Source: Alphaproteobacteria bacterium (lineage in GTDB: Bacteria; Pseudomonadota; Alphaproteobacteria; Rhizobiales; JAJFHC01). From it: 64,000 nucleotides of DNA. The position numbers and the translations under genes are program-made. Positions 37,231 through 45,538 of this stretch are shown one piece after another; positions within the stretch are counted from its first letter, which is position 1; each line of letters begins with the position of its first letter. Under the pieces are notes generated by a model. The model saw only the letters and a program-made list of their open reading frames with translations, did not search any database and had not been told where the DNA came from. The DNA lies in assembly GCA_021775805.1 (NCBI GenBank), contig JAJFHD010000090.1, forward strand, positions 310,001 to 374,000, in the 5' to 3' direction.

Positions 37231-37866
37231 ATGCCGTATTGGATTCGACTTTTTCTCTTGGTTGGCTTGATTATCGGTATGAGTAGCGCAACGCGCGCGG
37301 TTGCTCAGCAGGATCCCGTTCGGGATACCTTTGACAACATAGGAAGTGCCTTCGGCAAGGTGTTCGACGACCTGGGAGATAGCCTTGGTAGGGCAGGCGA
37401 CGATATTGAGCGGTTGGTTACAGGCAGTTCACGCCGGGTCGTGGATTTCGATCGAAAATACAAAAAGGGGACGATTGTAATTTCGACCAATCAACGCAGA
37501 CTCTATCTTGTTTTGGATAGAGGTCATGCGTTGCGTTACAGCGTTGGCGTTGGCCGGGAAGGATTTCAGTGGGGAGGCAAGTCTCATGTCTCTCGCAAGG
37601 CAAAATGGCCGTCATGGCGGCCCCCCGCCGAAATGTTGGCACGCCGGCCCGATCTGCCGCGATTCGTGGAAGGTGGGCCCAACAATCCGCTGGGGGCCAG
37701 GGCACTCTATTTGGGAGCAAGCCTTTACAGAATTCATGGAACCAATGAAAAGCATACAATTGGCGGTGCTGTCTCAAGTGGCTGCATAAGGTTGTTAAAC
37801 GACGACGTAATCGACCTCTATGACCGCGTCAGAGTCGGCGCCCCGGTTTACGTGTTTCACAAATAG
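37231..37866 (+). CDS. L,D-transpeptidase (YkuD family) with acidic N-terminal region
   Basis: Periplasmic cell-wall cross-linking enzyme of 211 residues. GAGGTG precedes the ATG at 37231; a signal peptide (YWIRLFLLVGLIIGMSSATRAVA) follows. About 50 residues of acidic, helical sequence (DNIGSAFGKVFDDLGDSLG) separate it from the YkuD domain, which has YRIHGTN and HTIGGAVSSGCIRLL with the catalytic cysteine. The catalytic domain is very similar to that of the copy at 11574-12245, including PNNPLGARALYLG, so the two are paralogues. It is convergent with the lipoprotein gene. Confidence 0.9.
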   Translation: MPYWIRLFLLVGLIIGMSSATRAVAQQDPVRDTFDNIGSAFGKVFDDLGDSLGRAGDDIERLVTGSSRRVVDFDRKYKKGTIVISTNQRRLYLVLDRGHALRYSVGVGREGFQWGGKSHVSRKAKWPSWRPPAEMLARRPDLPRFVEGGPNNPLGARALYLGASLYRIHGTNEKHTIGGAVSSGCIRLLNDDVIDLYDRVRVGAPVYVFHK

Positions 37867-37896
37867 CGGGTTCGCTATCGTGCCGGCAATGCCGGC
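37863..37896. terminator. Paired hairpins between convergent genes
   Basis: Two short perfect stems follow each other: ATAGCG/CGCTAT (37863-37878, overlapping the stop codon) and GCCGGC/GCCGGC (37882-37896). They lie between the L,D-transpeptidase and the convergent lipoprotein gene and could terminate both. No T-run follows, so confidence is low. Confidence 0.35.
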
Positions 37897-37906
37897 TACT
37901 ACCCGG

Positions 37907-38467
37907 TTAGAGCGCCTTTGCGGCGATGGCTTTGTTGATGGCTTGTTCGCCCGCCTGAGCGGCAAGATCTTCAAACGTCTTGTTTTTTGACGGCGCAGAA
38001 TTGATGTCGTCCAACCAGACGCGCAATACTTTGTCGACATCGTAGATTGCGGCCTTGTACGTCAAAGGCGGCTTTCCGACCACGTCGTCCGGACTGGCTT
38101 TACGCAAACCGGACAGAACAATGGAACGCACCACGGTCTTGCCGTTCTCACTGAAAACGAAGGGATCAATGACGATCACCGCCTTGGCTCCCGCATTTAT
38201 GACCTGGCGGACAAGGCCTTCAGCGCCTGTGGCCCCGTCCGAGTTTGGCAAGCGTGACAACTGAAAGACCTTGATGCCCTGTTTCTCAGAAAGCAGAGCA
38301 GCCATTCGGGCTTCGGTCGCGTGTTTGACCGCCGTGGGCATACGCAGAGCAGCGACAACGACTTTGCTGTATCGCGCATTTGTCGCCGGTGGCTTATCGT
38401 CCAGACCAAGAGTTTGGCACGCCGACACCGGAATCGCCAAGGCCAGCGCCAAAATTCGCAGAGACAT
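37907..38467 (-). CDS. Predicted lipoprotein
   Basis: Protein of 186 residues with a lipoprotein signal (MSLRILALALAIPVSAC, Cys17). The mature part contains a strand-loop pattern (AGAKAVIVIDPF, VRSIVLSGLRK, TYKAAIYDVDKVLRVW) like a small alpha/beta periplasmic domain that binds or senses something at the outer membrane. No named family is recognised. It is convergent with the L,D-transpeptidase and could belong to the same envelope function. Confidence 0.7.
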   Translation of the reverse strand: MSLRILALALAIPVSACQTLGLDDKPPATNARYSKVVVAALRMPTAVKHATEARMAALLSEKQGIKVFQLSRLPNSDGATGAEGLVRQVINAGAKAVIVIDPFVFSENGKTVVRSIVLSGLRKASPDDVVGKPPLTYKAAIYDVDKVLRVWLDDINSAPSKNKTFEDLAAQAGEQAINKAIAAKAL

Positions 38468-38598
38468 CGCACACCCCGATTAGGCCCACGGAACCGACTT
38501 GTGGGGACGGCATCATTGCCACCGTAATTCTGCAAGTTTTATAGGGGCGCACTACCTTTGCAAAGTGGTGAATTCATTCTGTCAGGCATCTGAGCCAC

Positions 38599-38925
38599 TC
38601 ACTGTGGCAAAATGCTCAATATCCGGCCGTTACGTGCACTTGCGCGGGCAACATAAGTCTTTCCGCCTCTCGTGCAGAGAATTCGATAGGTGCCCTTGGT
38701 CATTCGGATTCCCCGAAATCCCTGAAAACTATGAGACCGCAAAACACGCAGGGAAAGAGCAAGCGAGTTTTTTGGAGTGGTTTTGGCATTCAGGCCAATG
38801 CCGCCATTGCCCCATGTATTGGGCTTGCCGTACCCGAAGTAGAGATCGAAGGCAGTGAAGGAGTTGGCCGACGAGCAGGTAACAAATAAGATTACGCTCG
38901 CGGCTAGCAAGGAGAGTTTTTGCAT
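38599..38925 (-). CDS. Small exported hypothetical protein
   Basis: Protein of 108 residues starting at the ATG at 38925 with a signal peptide (MQKLSLLAASVILFVTCSSA). The last 45 residues (FQGFRGIRMTKGTYRILCTRGGKTYVARASA) resemble the PepSY-like C-terminus of the gene at 50458-50781, so both may be small periplasmic PepSY-type proteins. The function is unknown. It is the last chromosome-like gene before the phage genes. Confidence 0.6.
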   Translation of the reverse strand: MQKLSLLAASVILFVTCSSANSFTAFDLYFGYGKPNTWGNGGIGLNAKTTPKNSLALSLRVLRSHSFQGFRGIRMTKGTYRILCTRGGKTYVARASARNGRILSILPQ

Positions 38926-39394
38926 AGGGATGTTCCATGTTGGGGTTTGAGGGCTGGCGCTTGAGGACCGAACGTCGACTCCAATGCGCACCGGCTAACA
39001 TGTCTAAGTTTGAACAGCTGAATTCGACGCCAGTGTGAGGGAAGGTTGCTCTGTTTGTGGCGATACGTCATGAAATATGACGTGGTTACCGGCGTTGACG
39101 TTCCACTGAAAGAAGAGTTATGTCGCCGTGGGGTAGAATAAATTGGACTAGAAAGTTGATAGTCTTGAAAAATATGTAGTTGAAAAGTTGTTTGATAATG
39201 AATTATTAAGCAATCGGAAAACTATTTTAGAAATATAGTAACAGTTGTTTGCATGTGAAGTTAATTAGTGCAATCGTTAATTCCAGAGGCACGCTTTGCA
39301 TTGTGAGGTTGCGTGTGTGGCCATGTGTTTTGGATATTAGAGACACAGCCGTCATACGCAGTCCAATATATCTCAATTCAGGAGAGGGAGCGTA
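38926..39394. other. AT-rich intergenic region at the left edge of the phage genes
   Basis: About 470 bases, clearly more AT-rich than the neighbourhood from about 39120 to 39270. It has a perfect 7-base dyad, ACGTCAT-N5-ATGACGT (39065-39083), that could be an operator. No integrase, tRNA or obvious attachment site is visible. It probably holds the promoter for the terminase operon. Confidence 0.5.
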
Positions 39395-39412
39395 ATGCTT
39401 CAAGCGAAATGA
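39395..39412 (+). CDS. Five-codon minigene overlapping the terminase start
   Basis: The strong Shine-Dalgarno sequence GGAGAGGGAG (39381-39390) is correctly spaced for the ATG at 39395, which encodes only Met-Leu-Gln-Ala-Lys. Its stop codon overlaps the small-terminase ATG (ATGA at 39409-39412). It probably couples translation into the terminase gene rather than making a functional peptide. Confidence 0.4.
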   Translation: MLQAK

Positions 39413-39813
39413 CAAAACGCGGCCGACCAACAATATTCAAGAAAACAATCGCGCGGGAGATATGCCGACGTATTGCAGACGGTGCTTCCCTGCGTTCGAT
39501 ATGCCAAGACGATGATTTGCCCCATCGCGATACTGTGCGGCGATGGCTGAGGCGCAAACCCGACTTTCGGGCAGACTATGCGGACGCGCGGATTTATCAG
39601 GCGGAACACTATATAGACGAGATTGTTGAAATTGCCGATACCGATGATAACCCCTCCCGGGCCAGAGTGCGGATTGACGCCCGCAAATGGGTGGCCGCTA
39701 GATTGGCGCCGAAGAAGTACAGCGAACGCTCCGAAATCGAACTGAGTGGCGGCATTGACATTGCTAATCGTCTCGAACGCGCCCGGGAGCGAATAGAAGA
39801 TGAGGACGAGTGA
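39409..39813 (+). CDS. Phage terminase small subunit-like protein
   Basis: DNA-binding packaging subunit of 134 residues. It starts MTKRGRPTIFKK and has a helix-turn-helix (EICRRIADGASLRSICQDDDLPHRDTVRRWLRR) of the type found in small terminases, then a helical oligomerisation segment and an acidic tail (ERARERIEDEDE). It should recognise the packaging site and recruit the large subunit, whose gene overlaps its 3' end by 14 bases. The open frame extends upstream, but the ATG at 39409 is favoured by the coupled minigene. Confidence 0.85.
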   Translation: MTKRGRPTIFKKTIAREICRRIADGASLRSICQDDDLPHRDTVRRWLRRKPDFRADYADARIYQAEHYIDEIVEIADTDDNPSRARVRIDARKWVAARLAPKKYSERSEIELSGGIDIANRLERARERIEDEDE

Positions 39814-41221
39814 AACCGTCCTTGCGGAGGAAATTGGTTCCTGTTTTGCCGATCCGCTGAAATTTGTTCGCCTTGTGTTCGATTGGAACCAGAGTGAACT
39901 GGCCGGGCACGACGGACCGGACGCAATTCAGGAAGAAATCCTCAGGGCAATCGGCGACAATTGCCTGCATGCGCGCGATGCCGTGCGGGTGGCCGTGGCC
40001 TCAGGACATGGTATCGGCAAAACCGCGCTCGTCGCCTGGATCATTCTGTGGTTCATGTCGACCCGGGTCAAATGTGCAGGTGTCGTTACTGCCAACACCA
40101 AGAACCAACTGACAACAAAAACGTGGCGCGAGTTGGGTCTGTGGCACCGCCGCGCCATCAACGCCCATTGGTTTTCCTGGTCGGCCACCAAGTTCGCCCA
40201 GGTCGAGAATCCTGACACATGGTTCATCTCTGCTATTCCCTGGACCACGGAGCGCTCGGAGTCTTTCGCCGGCCTCCACGCGCGCGATGTGTTGGTAATC
40301 TACGATGAGGCCTCCGCCATTCACGATGAGATCTGGGAAGTATCAGAAGGTGCCATGACGACGCGAGGAGCCATGTGGGTGGCGGTTGGAAATCCGACAC
40401 GAAACTCCGGGCGATTCCATGATTGTTTCGGACGCTTCCGCCACCGCTGGATCACCCACCAAGTCGACAGCCGAAAATCCCGGTTTGCCAACCAGGACCA
40501 GATTGCTCAATGGATCGAGGATTATGGCGAGGACTCCGACTTTGTCCGCGTGCGCGTGCGCGGTGTCTTTCCCAGGGCGGGATCGGACCAGTTCATCGGT
40601 GAACATGACATTGAAGCCGCCAGGGGGCGGACCGGTGAGGGCGTCGGCCCGAAGGTTCTGGGCGTTGACGTAGCGCGTTTCGGTGACGACCAGACAGTGT
40701 TTCTTTTGCGCAATGGCGACCGGATCGAATGGGTCAGGCGTCACCGCGGCCTCGATCTCATGCAGACCGCTGCCCGCGTCGCCGATATCATTGTCGAGGT
40801 GAGGCCGGATGCCGTGTTCGTCGATGGTGTCGGGATCGGCGGTGGTGTGGTTGACCGGCTGACCCAGATGGGGTTTCGGGCAGGCGACGTGAACAGTGGC
40901 GGAGTCGCGGTTGATGACGCCCGCTTTGCCAACCTGCGTGCCGAGATGTGGTCACGCATGCGCGACTGGTTGAAAGACCGGGGCGCCATCCCCGCTGAAG
41001 ACGTCGAACTGGCGACCGATCTTGCCGGTCCCCACTACCTGTTTGACCAGCGCAACCGCCTGCGCCTTGAACGCAAGCAGGATATGAAAGCGCGCGGACT
41101 TGCTTCGCCCGATGCCGGTGATGCGCTCGCCCTGACGTTCGCGCGGACGGTGGCACCGGCCTCCCTTCGGCTCGAGCGCTACGCCACATCCACACCGCCG
41201 GACGACCCCTTGGTGATCTGA
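39800..41221 (+). CDS. Phage terminase large subunit
   Basis: DNA-packaging motor and nuclease of 473 residues. The N-terminal ATPase has Walker A SGHGIGKT (residues 68-75), Walker B VLVIYDEA (Asp169-Glu170) and the coupling segment VAVGNPT. The C-terminal RNase-H-like nuclease has acidic residues in VLGVDVARFGDD (Asp290), VFVDGVGIGG and ASPDAGDALAL. It overlaps the small subunit gene and is followed by a strong terminator, unusual for a phage packaging operon that would normally read into the portal gene. Confidence 0.95.
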   Translation: MRTSETVLAEEIGSCFADPLKFVRLVFDWNQSELAGHDGPDAIQEEILRAIGDNCLHARDAVRVAVASGHGIGKTALVAWIILWFMSTRVKCAGVVTANTKNQLTTKTWRELGLWHRRAINAHWFSWSATKFAQVENPDTWFISAIPWTTERSESFAGLHARDVLVIYDEASAIHDEIWEVSEGAMTTRGAMWVAVGNPTRNSGRFHDCFGRFRHRWITHQVDSRKSRFANQDQIAQWIEDYGEDSDFVRVRVRGVFPRAGSDQFIGEHDIEAARGRTGEGVGPKVLGVDVARFGDDQTVFLLRNGDRIEWVRRHRGLDLMQTAARVADIIVEVRPDAVFVDGVGIGGGVVDRLTQMGFRAGDVNSGGVAVDDARFANLRAEMWSRMRDWLKDRGAIPAEDVELATDLAGPHYLFDQRNRLRLERKQDMKARGLASPDAGDALALTFARTVAPASLRLERYATSTPPDDPLVI

Positions 41222-41269
41222 CACCGCAGCAATAACGCGCCCGCGACGAACGGGTCTCAATCGAATGAG

Positions 41270-41298
41270 CCGCCGCAGAAATCCTGCGGCGGTTTTTT
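41270..41298 (+). terminator. Rho-independent terminator after terL
   Basis: A nine-base GC stem (CCGCCGCAG at 41270-41278, CTGCGGCGG at 41284-41292) with a five-base loop is followed by six T residues (41293-41298). It lies between terL and the toxin-like gene, so the latter may need readthrough or its own promoter. Confidence 0.88.
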
Positions 41299-41330
41299 CG
41301 TTTCAACACCTCCTGCACACGCCCCACATG

Positions 41331-41361
41331 AAAAGGAACATGCCCCATGTGTATGTCAACG
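41331..41361 (+). repeat. Direct repeat (copy 1): RBS and first codons of the MC-type genes
   Basis: AAAAGGAA, then GCCCCATGTG and TCAACG recur with small length changes at 51880-51912. The shared stretch covers the ribosome binding site and start of two genes flanking the segment between terminase and portal, suggesting duplication of one 5' end. Confidence 0.55.
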
Positions 41362-42792
41362 ACGCCCCCGTTCCACCGCGCGCGCCAGCGCGTACAGGCC
41401 AATGAAGCGTCTCTCTTGCAGAACCCAGATCAGAGTTTTCTGGCGAAGAACGGTTTCAACTTCAGACAGGCCGGTGCGTCAGGGCGGAGCCTTTCTCAAT
41501 TGATTGGTACGGGGTCGCCGTCAAAAAACTCTATCTTTTGGAACGATGAACCAGCCCTCGTTCGCCGCAACATTAATGAGGGAAAGTCGAGCGGTCTTCC
41601 GGGGGCAGCCTCATCGTCAAGGAATTCCGCGCCCTCAGAGATTGCTCCCCTCTCGCCAAGGACCTCTGCGTTCAAGTCAGTACGCCAGATTGGCGACGAT
41701 GAAGTGCCGGCGCCTCAAGATGGTGGATCGCTCAAGCGCAAAGGCCGGCTCGCCCACGGAGCAGGCCGTGCAAAAACGGGCACACCACATCTGAGCAACA
41801 AACATGTGGTTTTGCCGGCCGACAACGTCGGAAAAACAGGTTCTGGAAGCGGAAAAACGAGATCGTCAGGCGGTTCAGACAGAACCGGTCTGGGTTCCGG
41901 CATTCTCCTGAAACCCCTGAGGGCAATCGAGCCGAAGGGCGGGAAATCGTCAAAGGTTTTCGCTGGAGCGACCTTTGGCGGTGTTGGCATTCAAGACTCT
42001 TCGGCTGCCGTTACTGCCGGCAAGCCGCGAATTCGCATCGCCGACAGCGACCCGCAAACAGATTTCGGGGATCCAGGCAGAACCATACCGGATGAAGTTC
42101 TTGATGGTGCCCAGGGAGGTGTTGCAGCAATTGCGCACTCCCTCACAAAAGATACGCGGACCCGACGTTGGTACAAAGACAAAATAAAAAGGGCATCCGA
42201 TGAAATGCTTCGAAATGCCGCCGCTGGCGACAAATCCGTTCAACGGATTTCCATCTTGGCATCGAAGCAACGAATTCAAATCATCCGCGATGCCAGGAAG
42301 ATGGGATCTGCCATCGGCAGAGCCTTTGCGCAACGGAAAAAGCATATCTCAACCGTATATGATCCAATCGAGTTCAAGGCGGACGTTAGAAGGAGACTGA
42401 ATGAATACTCAATTAACGACAGTTACTCGACACAGGATAACAAAGCCAAGATCAAATCATGGGAGGAACTGATCAAAGCTTCTGGCCGGGACAACGTAAA
42501 GGTGACCGGCAGGTTAAAGTTACTTGAACCTGCAACAAAAGTTCTGTGGGTCGCGACTGCGGCTCTCGCTGCTTACAATGTGATCGATGCGGAAGATCCG
42601 GTTAGGGCAGGACTTAGGGAAGCAGGGAAAATTGGCGGTGGAATTCTCGGGGGTGCCGCAGGCGGTGGACTGGCGGGGCTGCTTTGCGGGCCAGGGGCGC
42701 CCATTTGCTCGACGATTGGGGTGTTTATAGGAGGATTTGCCGGTGCCTTGGGTGTCGATCTCGCCTTGGAGGAAATTGAAGGACTTTTATAG
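41347..42792 (+). CDS. Putative virion-associated polymorphic toxin with C-terminal glycine-zipper membrane domain
   Basis: Protein of 481 residues, not a standard structural protein. The first residues (MCMSTTPPFHRARQRV) match the start of the small phage protein before the portal (MCLSTPKAPAPP), including the upstream ribosome binding site. Residues about 20-230 are low-complexity and Ser/Gly/Lys-rich; 240-420 are helical and basic. The C-terminus (about 428-481) is a hydrophobic glycine-zipper segment (GGGILGGAAGGGLAGLL then GVFIGGFAGALGVD), typical of membrane-disrupting toxins. A putative immunity gene overlaps its 3' end by 50 bases. It is inferred to be a toxin carried on the phage particle; no enzyme motif is seen. 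Confidence 0.6.
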   Translation: MCMSTTPPFHRARQRVQANEASLLQNPDQSFLAKNGFNFRQAGASGRSLSQLIGTGSPSKNSIFWNDEPALVRRNINEGKSSGLPGAASSSRNSAPSEIAPLSPRTSAFKSVRQIGDDEVPAPQDGGSLKRKGRLAHGAGRAKTGTPHLSNKHVVLPADNVGKTGSGSGKTRSSGGSDRTGLGSGILLKPLRAIEPKGGKSSKVFAGATFGGVGIQDSSAAVTAGKPRIRIADSDPQTDFGDPGRTIPDEVLDGAQGGVAAIAHSLTKDTRTRRWYKDKIKRASDEMLRNAAAGDKSVQRISILASKQRIQIIRDARKMGSAIGRAFAQRKKHISTVYDPIEFKADVRRRLNEYSINDSYSTQDNKAKIKSWEELIKASGRDNVKVTGRLKLLEPATKVLWVATAALAAYNVIDAEDPVRAGLREAGKIGGGILGGAAGGGLAGLLCGPGAPICSTIGVFIGGFAGALGVDLALEEIEGLL

Positions 42793-43192
42793 AAAACACA
42801 AAGGTCCGCGTCCGTTGTACCTGAAGAAGCCGGAAATTGCCCAAAGGTTGCCGGTATGGTTCCAAATGTCCGAATTGTTCTTAGATACAGAGTTCACCGA
42901 TGACGGTCTTGACCGCGTGGCAAGGCGGCTGGCGAGATCGTCATTTTCCCTTGCGGAATTGGACAGAATATTTATCGAAGAGGTTACCCCGTGTCTCTGG
43001 TCGAACTTGATCGCTGTTACCGGTGAATGGTTGATCTTTCGTGAAGAATTCCTGGAAAAGGAAATAGTTGAGAAGATGCGCCGTCCCTACGGTTTGGTCA
43101 TGACGTGTCTGGTCCGAAAAATCTGTTCCCCAGTCGTTGAAGGGAGTTGGAGCGAAGTTATGGATGAGGTTCAAAGGAAGCGCGCAAGTTAG
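42743..43192 (+). CDS. Putative immunity protein (DUF7079-like)
   Basis: Soluble protein of 149 residues. The GTG at 42743 lies eight bases after a perfect AGGAGG (42729-42734) inside the toxin gene, so the two are translationally coupled. The segment SELFLDTEFTDDGLDRVARRLARSSFSLAELDRIFIEEVTPCLWSNL, broken here only for description, matches my memory of the DUF7079 family found beside polymorphic toxins. The overlap with a toxin-like C-terminus supports an immunity role. An earlier TTG start (42737) is possible. Confidence 0.6.
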   Translation: MPWVSISPWRKLKDFYRKHKGPRPLYLKKPEIAQRLPVWFQMSELFLDTEFTDDGLDRVARRLARSSFSLAELDRIFIEEVTPCLWSNLIAVTGEWLIFREEFLEKEIVEKMRRPYGLVMTCLVRKICSPVVEGSWSEVMDEVQRKRAS

Positions 43193-43267
43193 AATTTCAA
43201 TGAAGTATGGACTTGCCCTGAAAAAGTGGAGGGACTTTTGATATCTTGAATTTATCAGGAGGACCTT

Positions 43268-44112
43268 ATGAGCAAACACCGTACTCACGATGAAACAGAG
43301 GAACGCGTTCAAAGTCGCCCAGGCCGTGCGCAAGGTAACGGATGTGGAACCGGGAGTAACAGGCGATATCGCCCTCAATAGACAGTTCGATCTGGCGATC
43401 GATCAGATCAGGCAAGACGGCAGTGCCGGGAGCCGCAAGGACGCGGTTCTCAACCTGCTCAACCACCCGACCATGTCACGCCATCGCAAGGCCTTTGTGG
43501 ACTTTGCGCCCAATGGACTGTTCGGCATCGGGAGCAGTGTTCGCAAAAGCCTGCGGCGCCAGTGTGCCCTTGGGCAAGGTCAAAAGCGGGACCTTGCCCA
43601 AGGGCACACTGGAAAATCTTTACAGAAGACGAACGGAATTATGCCTCTTCGACCGTAACAATGTGGATGCCGGCCATGCATTCGCACCGTTCATTGAAGC
43701 CCTGGGCGGCAGTACCAAACCGATGGTGGATGCGGCGTGCAAGGGCCTGCTCGTCACATCTATCTTGGGCAACACGCTGCCGGCGCAGAACACCGGTCCC
43801 AAGACAAAGACCGGTGAAGCCGCCGCCACGCCGCGTGTCGATGAGGAAACGGGAGAGGACAAATTTGCAACCGTCACGGTGTTCCGTGTCGAGTCAAGGA
43901 GCATAAACGACGAACCGAAATCGCCGGGACAGTATAACAATCTCCGCATTATGATAACGGAAAATGGAGAAGTTATCTTCATCAGGCAAAACCGGACCAT
44001 GCTTCACATCGCCGTAGACGATCCGGAATTTGCAAAGAGCTATTTGGTGAAAAAGCTCAATATTGAAAATGTTGTAGAACCTGTGATCAAGGCAGTTCGG
44101 ATTGATAAGTAA
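43268..44112 (+). pseudogene. Frameshifted toxin-like gene
   Basis: AGGAGG (43257-43262) precedes an ATG at 43268 that opens only 37 codons. Coding-like sequence continues in the next frame from about 43272 (FKVAQAVRKVTDVEPG to FVDFAPNGLFGIG), then shifts again by +1 near 43540-43575 and continues to 44112 (PKGTLENLYRRRTELCLFD to the end). The C-terminal part (LRIMITENGEVIFIRQNRTMLHIAVDDPEFAKSYL, split here) resembles the last strands of polymorphic toxin domains. A 23-base perfect hairpin sits at the second shift. It is either a decayed gene or a local sequence error. A further in-frame tail runs from 44125 to 44334 (FFGVADQWIDELSNAV), perhaps the end of another lost module. Confidence 0.5.
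43559..43612. repeat. Perfect 23-base inverted repeat with 8-base loop
   Basis: Arms at 43559-43581 and 43590-43612 are exact reverse complements, centred on AAAAGCGG. The structure lies inside the frameshifted gene at the point where the reading frame changes. Such a hairpin could promote replication slippage, act as a terminator or attenuator within the gene, or cause sequencing error. Confidence 0.9.
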
Positions 44113-44358
44113 TTTGCCGATCGGTTGAGAGCGAAGTCCATTTTGCAACGCACCGTCGACAAGAAGGATCCATCCAGGTCTCGGCCACAACAGGGGATCC
44201 AACGATCTCAGGCGACCTTTTTTGGCGTCGCCGATCAATGGATAGATGAACTGAGCAACGCCGTGGTTCAGGGGACCGGAAAGATCACGTCGCAGGAAGA
44301 CGTGGAACGCGGAATACAGCCCTCAGCAAGATAGCTGTTGGATACAATGGAGGCAGGA

Positions 44359-44979
44359 ATGCCAAGAAACATTCGCCTGAAATATCCGCCTCACTATGAT
44401 GGCTATACCTGGAAACAGAGTGTGGACGAGGAGTGTCTTGCTCTGGAACGGCGGCGGCTCAAGGAGGGTCCGGCCAGGGAGGAATTATGTCTCGGAATGG
44501 AAATAGACGCACACTACGTCTACTGTGCCGGAAATGCGCCCGAGGTGATGCGGTGGGCCATTGAAATCATGACCATCGTTAACGGATTTGGAATGGAGGA
44601 GGATTGGGGCGAGGATCCGGCCAGAAGAGAACTGCTGCCTGTCTGGTTCCGGGACAAGTGGAGGTACAAAGACCCGGCAAGTCGCGCCGATGGTGGTCAC
44701 GATACTCAATTGCCGTCATCAGTGACCGGGGGAGATTTAAAAGATGATGAATGGTCATTCGAGAAATGGGCGGGCAACATGGAAGCGGTTTGGCGTGACT
44801 GGTTCTGGTTTAACGCCACATGTCTCGATGAAAATCGGATTCTGCTGGATGTCGAGCGTCCTGGTGATCCGGCGAGTGATGCCATGAAAGGTTCAGTTTG
44901 GCGGCTGTTCAAGGCATGCGGTGCGACGGGCTACATGGAGATCGAGTCCGGCGACGAGTATTTCCCGAGATTCCTATAG
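44359..44979 (+). CDS. Hypothetical protein, possible immunity protein
   Basis: Soluble acidic protein of 206 residues. GGAGG (44349-44353) is five bases before the ATG at 44359. It is Trp/Tyr/Glu-rich (YPPHYDGYTWKQSVDEE, RWAIEIMTIVNGFGMEEDW, WFWFNATCLDENRILLD), a composition common in immunity proteins, and follows the broken toxin-like gene. No family is recognised. It may be an orphan immunity gene protecting against a related toxin. Confidence 0.55.
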   Translation: MPRNIRLKYPPHYDGYTWKQSVDEECLALERRRLKEGPAREELCLGMEIDAHYVYCAGNAPEVMRWAIEIMTIVNGFGMEEDWGEDPARRELLPVWFRDKWRYKDPASRADGGHDTQLPSSVTGGDLKDDEWSFEKWAGNMEAVWRDWFWFNATCLDENRILLDVERPGDPASDAMKGSVWRLFKACGATGYMEIESGDEYFPRFL

Positions 44980-45538
44980 CGGCAGTGCCGGGGCAAACGC
45001 TGGTTAAGCGCATTCATCCCGGACGGAATGGGACTTGGGTCTGACGAAGACGTCAAAACCTCGGTTTTTGGTGAAACGACATAATCTGTATGTATCTTCT
45101 CTGAAAACGCGGTACGTTCAAATTGATCTGCCCAGGCGTCATGACGACCTAGGTTTTGGGCCCGCCGGGACTGAACCTGACCCATTTGCCAACCCACGCC
45201 ATCCGGTACACCAACCCGGCGTTGGTCTTCTGTCATTTTCATCATCTCGACGATCCTCGGTTTGCCGCCGCGGACCTGTCAGCGGGTTTGCCGCCAACCC
45301 ATGCCCAATGAGATTGCAGCCCGTCCAGACAACATCAAAACTGCTCTGCCCCCGAAAACATGACAGCTCTAACGTTTTTGACGTTCTTTTGACGCCAAGG
45401 AACGCGTTTCGTTGACGGCTCCGTGACGGGGAGGACCGACATGGGATGACACAAACACCGCGTAAATTTTCATAAATCAAACATGATCAAAGCACGGCGG
45501 TGTCCATATGCCCAAATCAAATGGAAACGGGACGGAAA
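44980..45538. other. Intergenic region with no convincing gene
   Basis: About 560 bases. Open frames occur on both strands (for example 45035-45415 plus and 45139-45480 minus), but they lack ribosome binding sites and have Arg/Pro/Ser-rich, low-credibility composition. It may be the remains of a gene. Confidence 0.45.

Noticed and set aside
39241..39290. TTAA pair resembling a CtrA site
   Set aside because: Spacing is 12 bases, not the N7 of the CtrA motif.
43268..44112. Programmed -1 ribosomal frameshift at the hairpin
   Set aside because: The coding frame moves by +1 rather than -1, and no slippery heptamer precedes the hairpin, so a mutation or sequence error is more likely.
45035..45480. 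Overlapping frames on both strands that vaguely recall transposase ends
   Set aside because: No DDE or other transposase motif, no terminal inverted repeats and no ribosome binding site.
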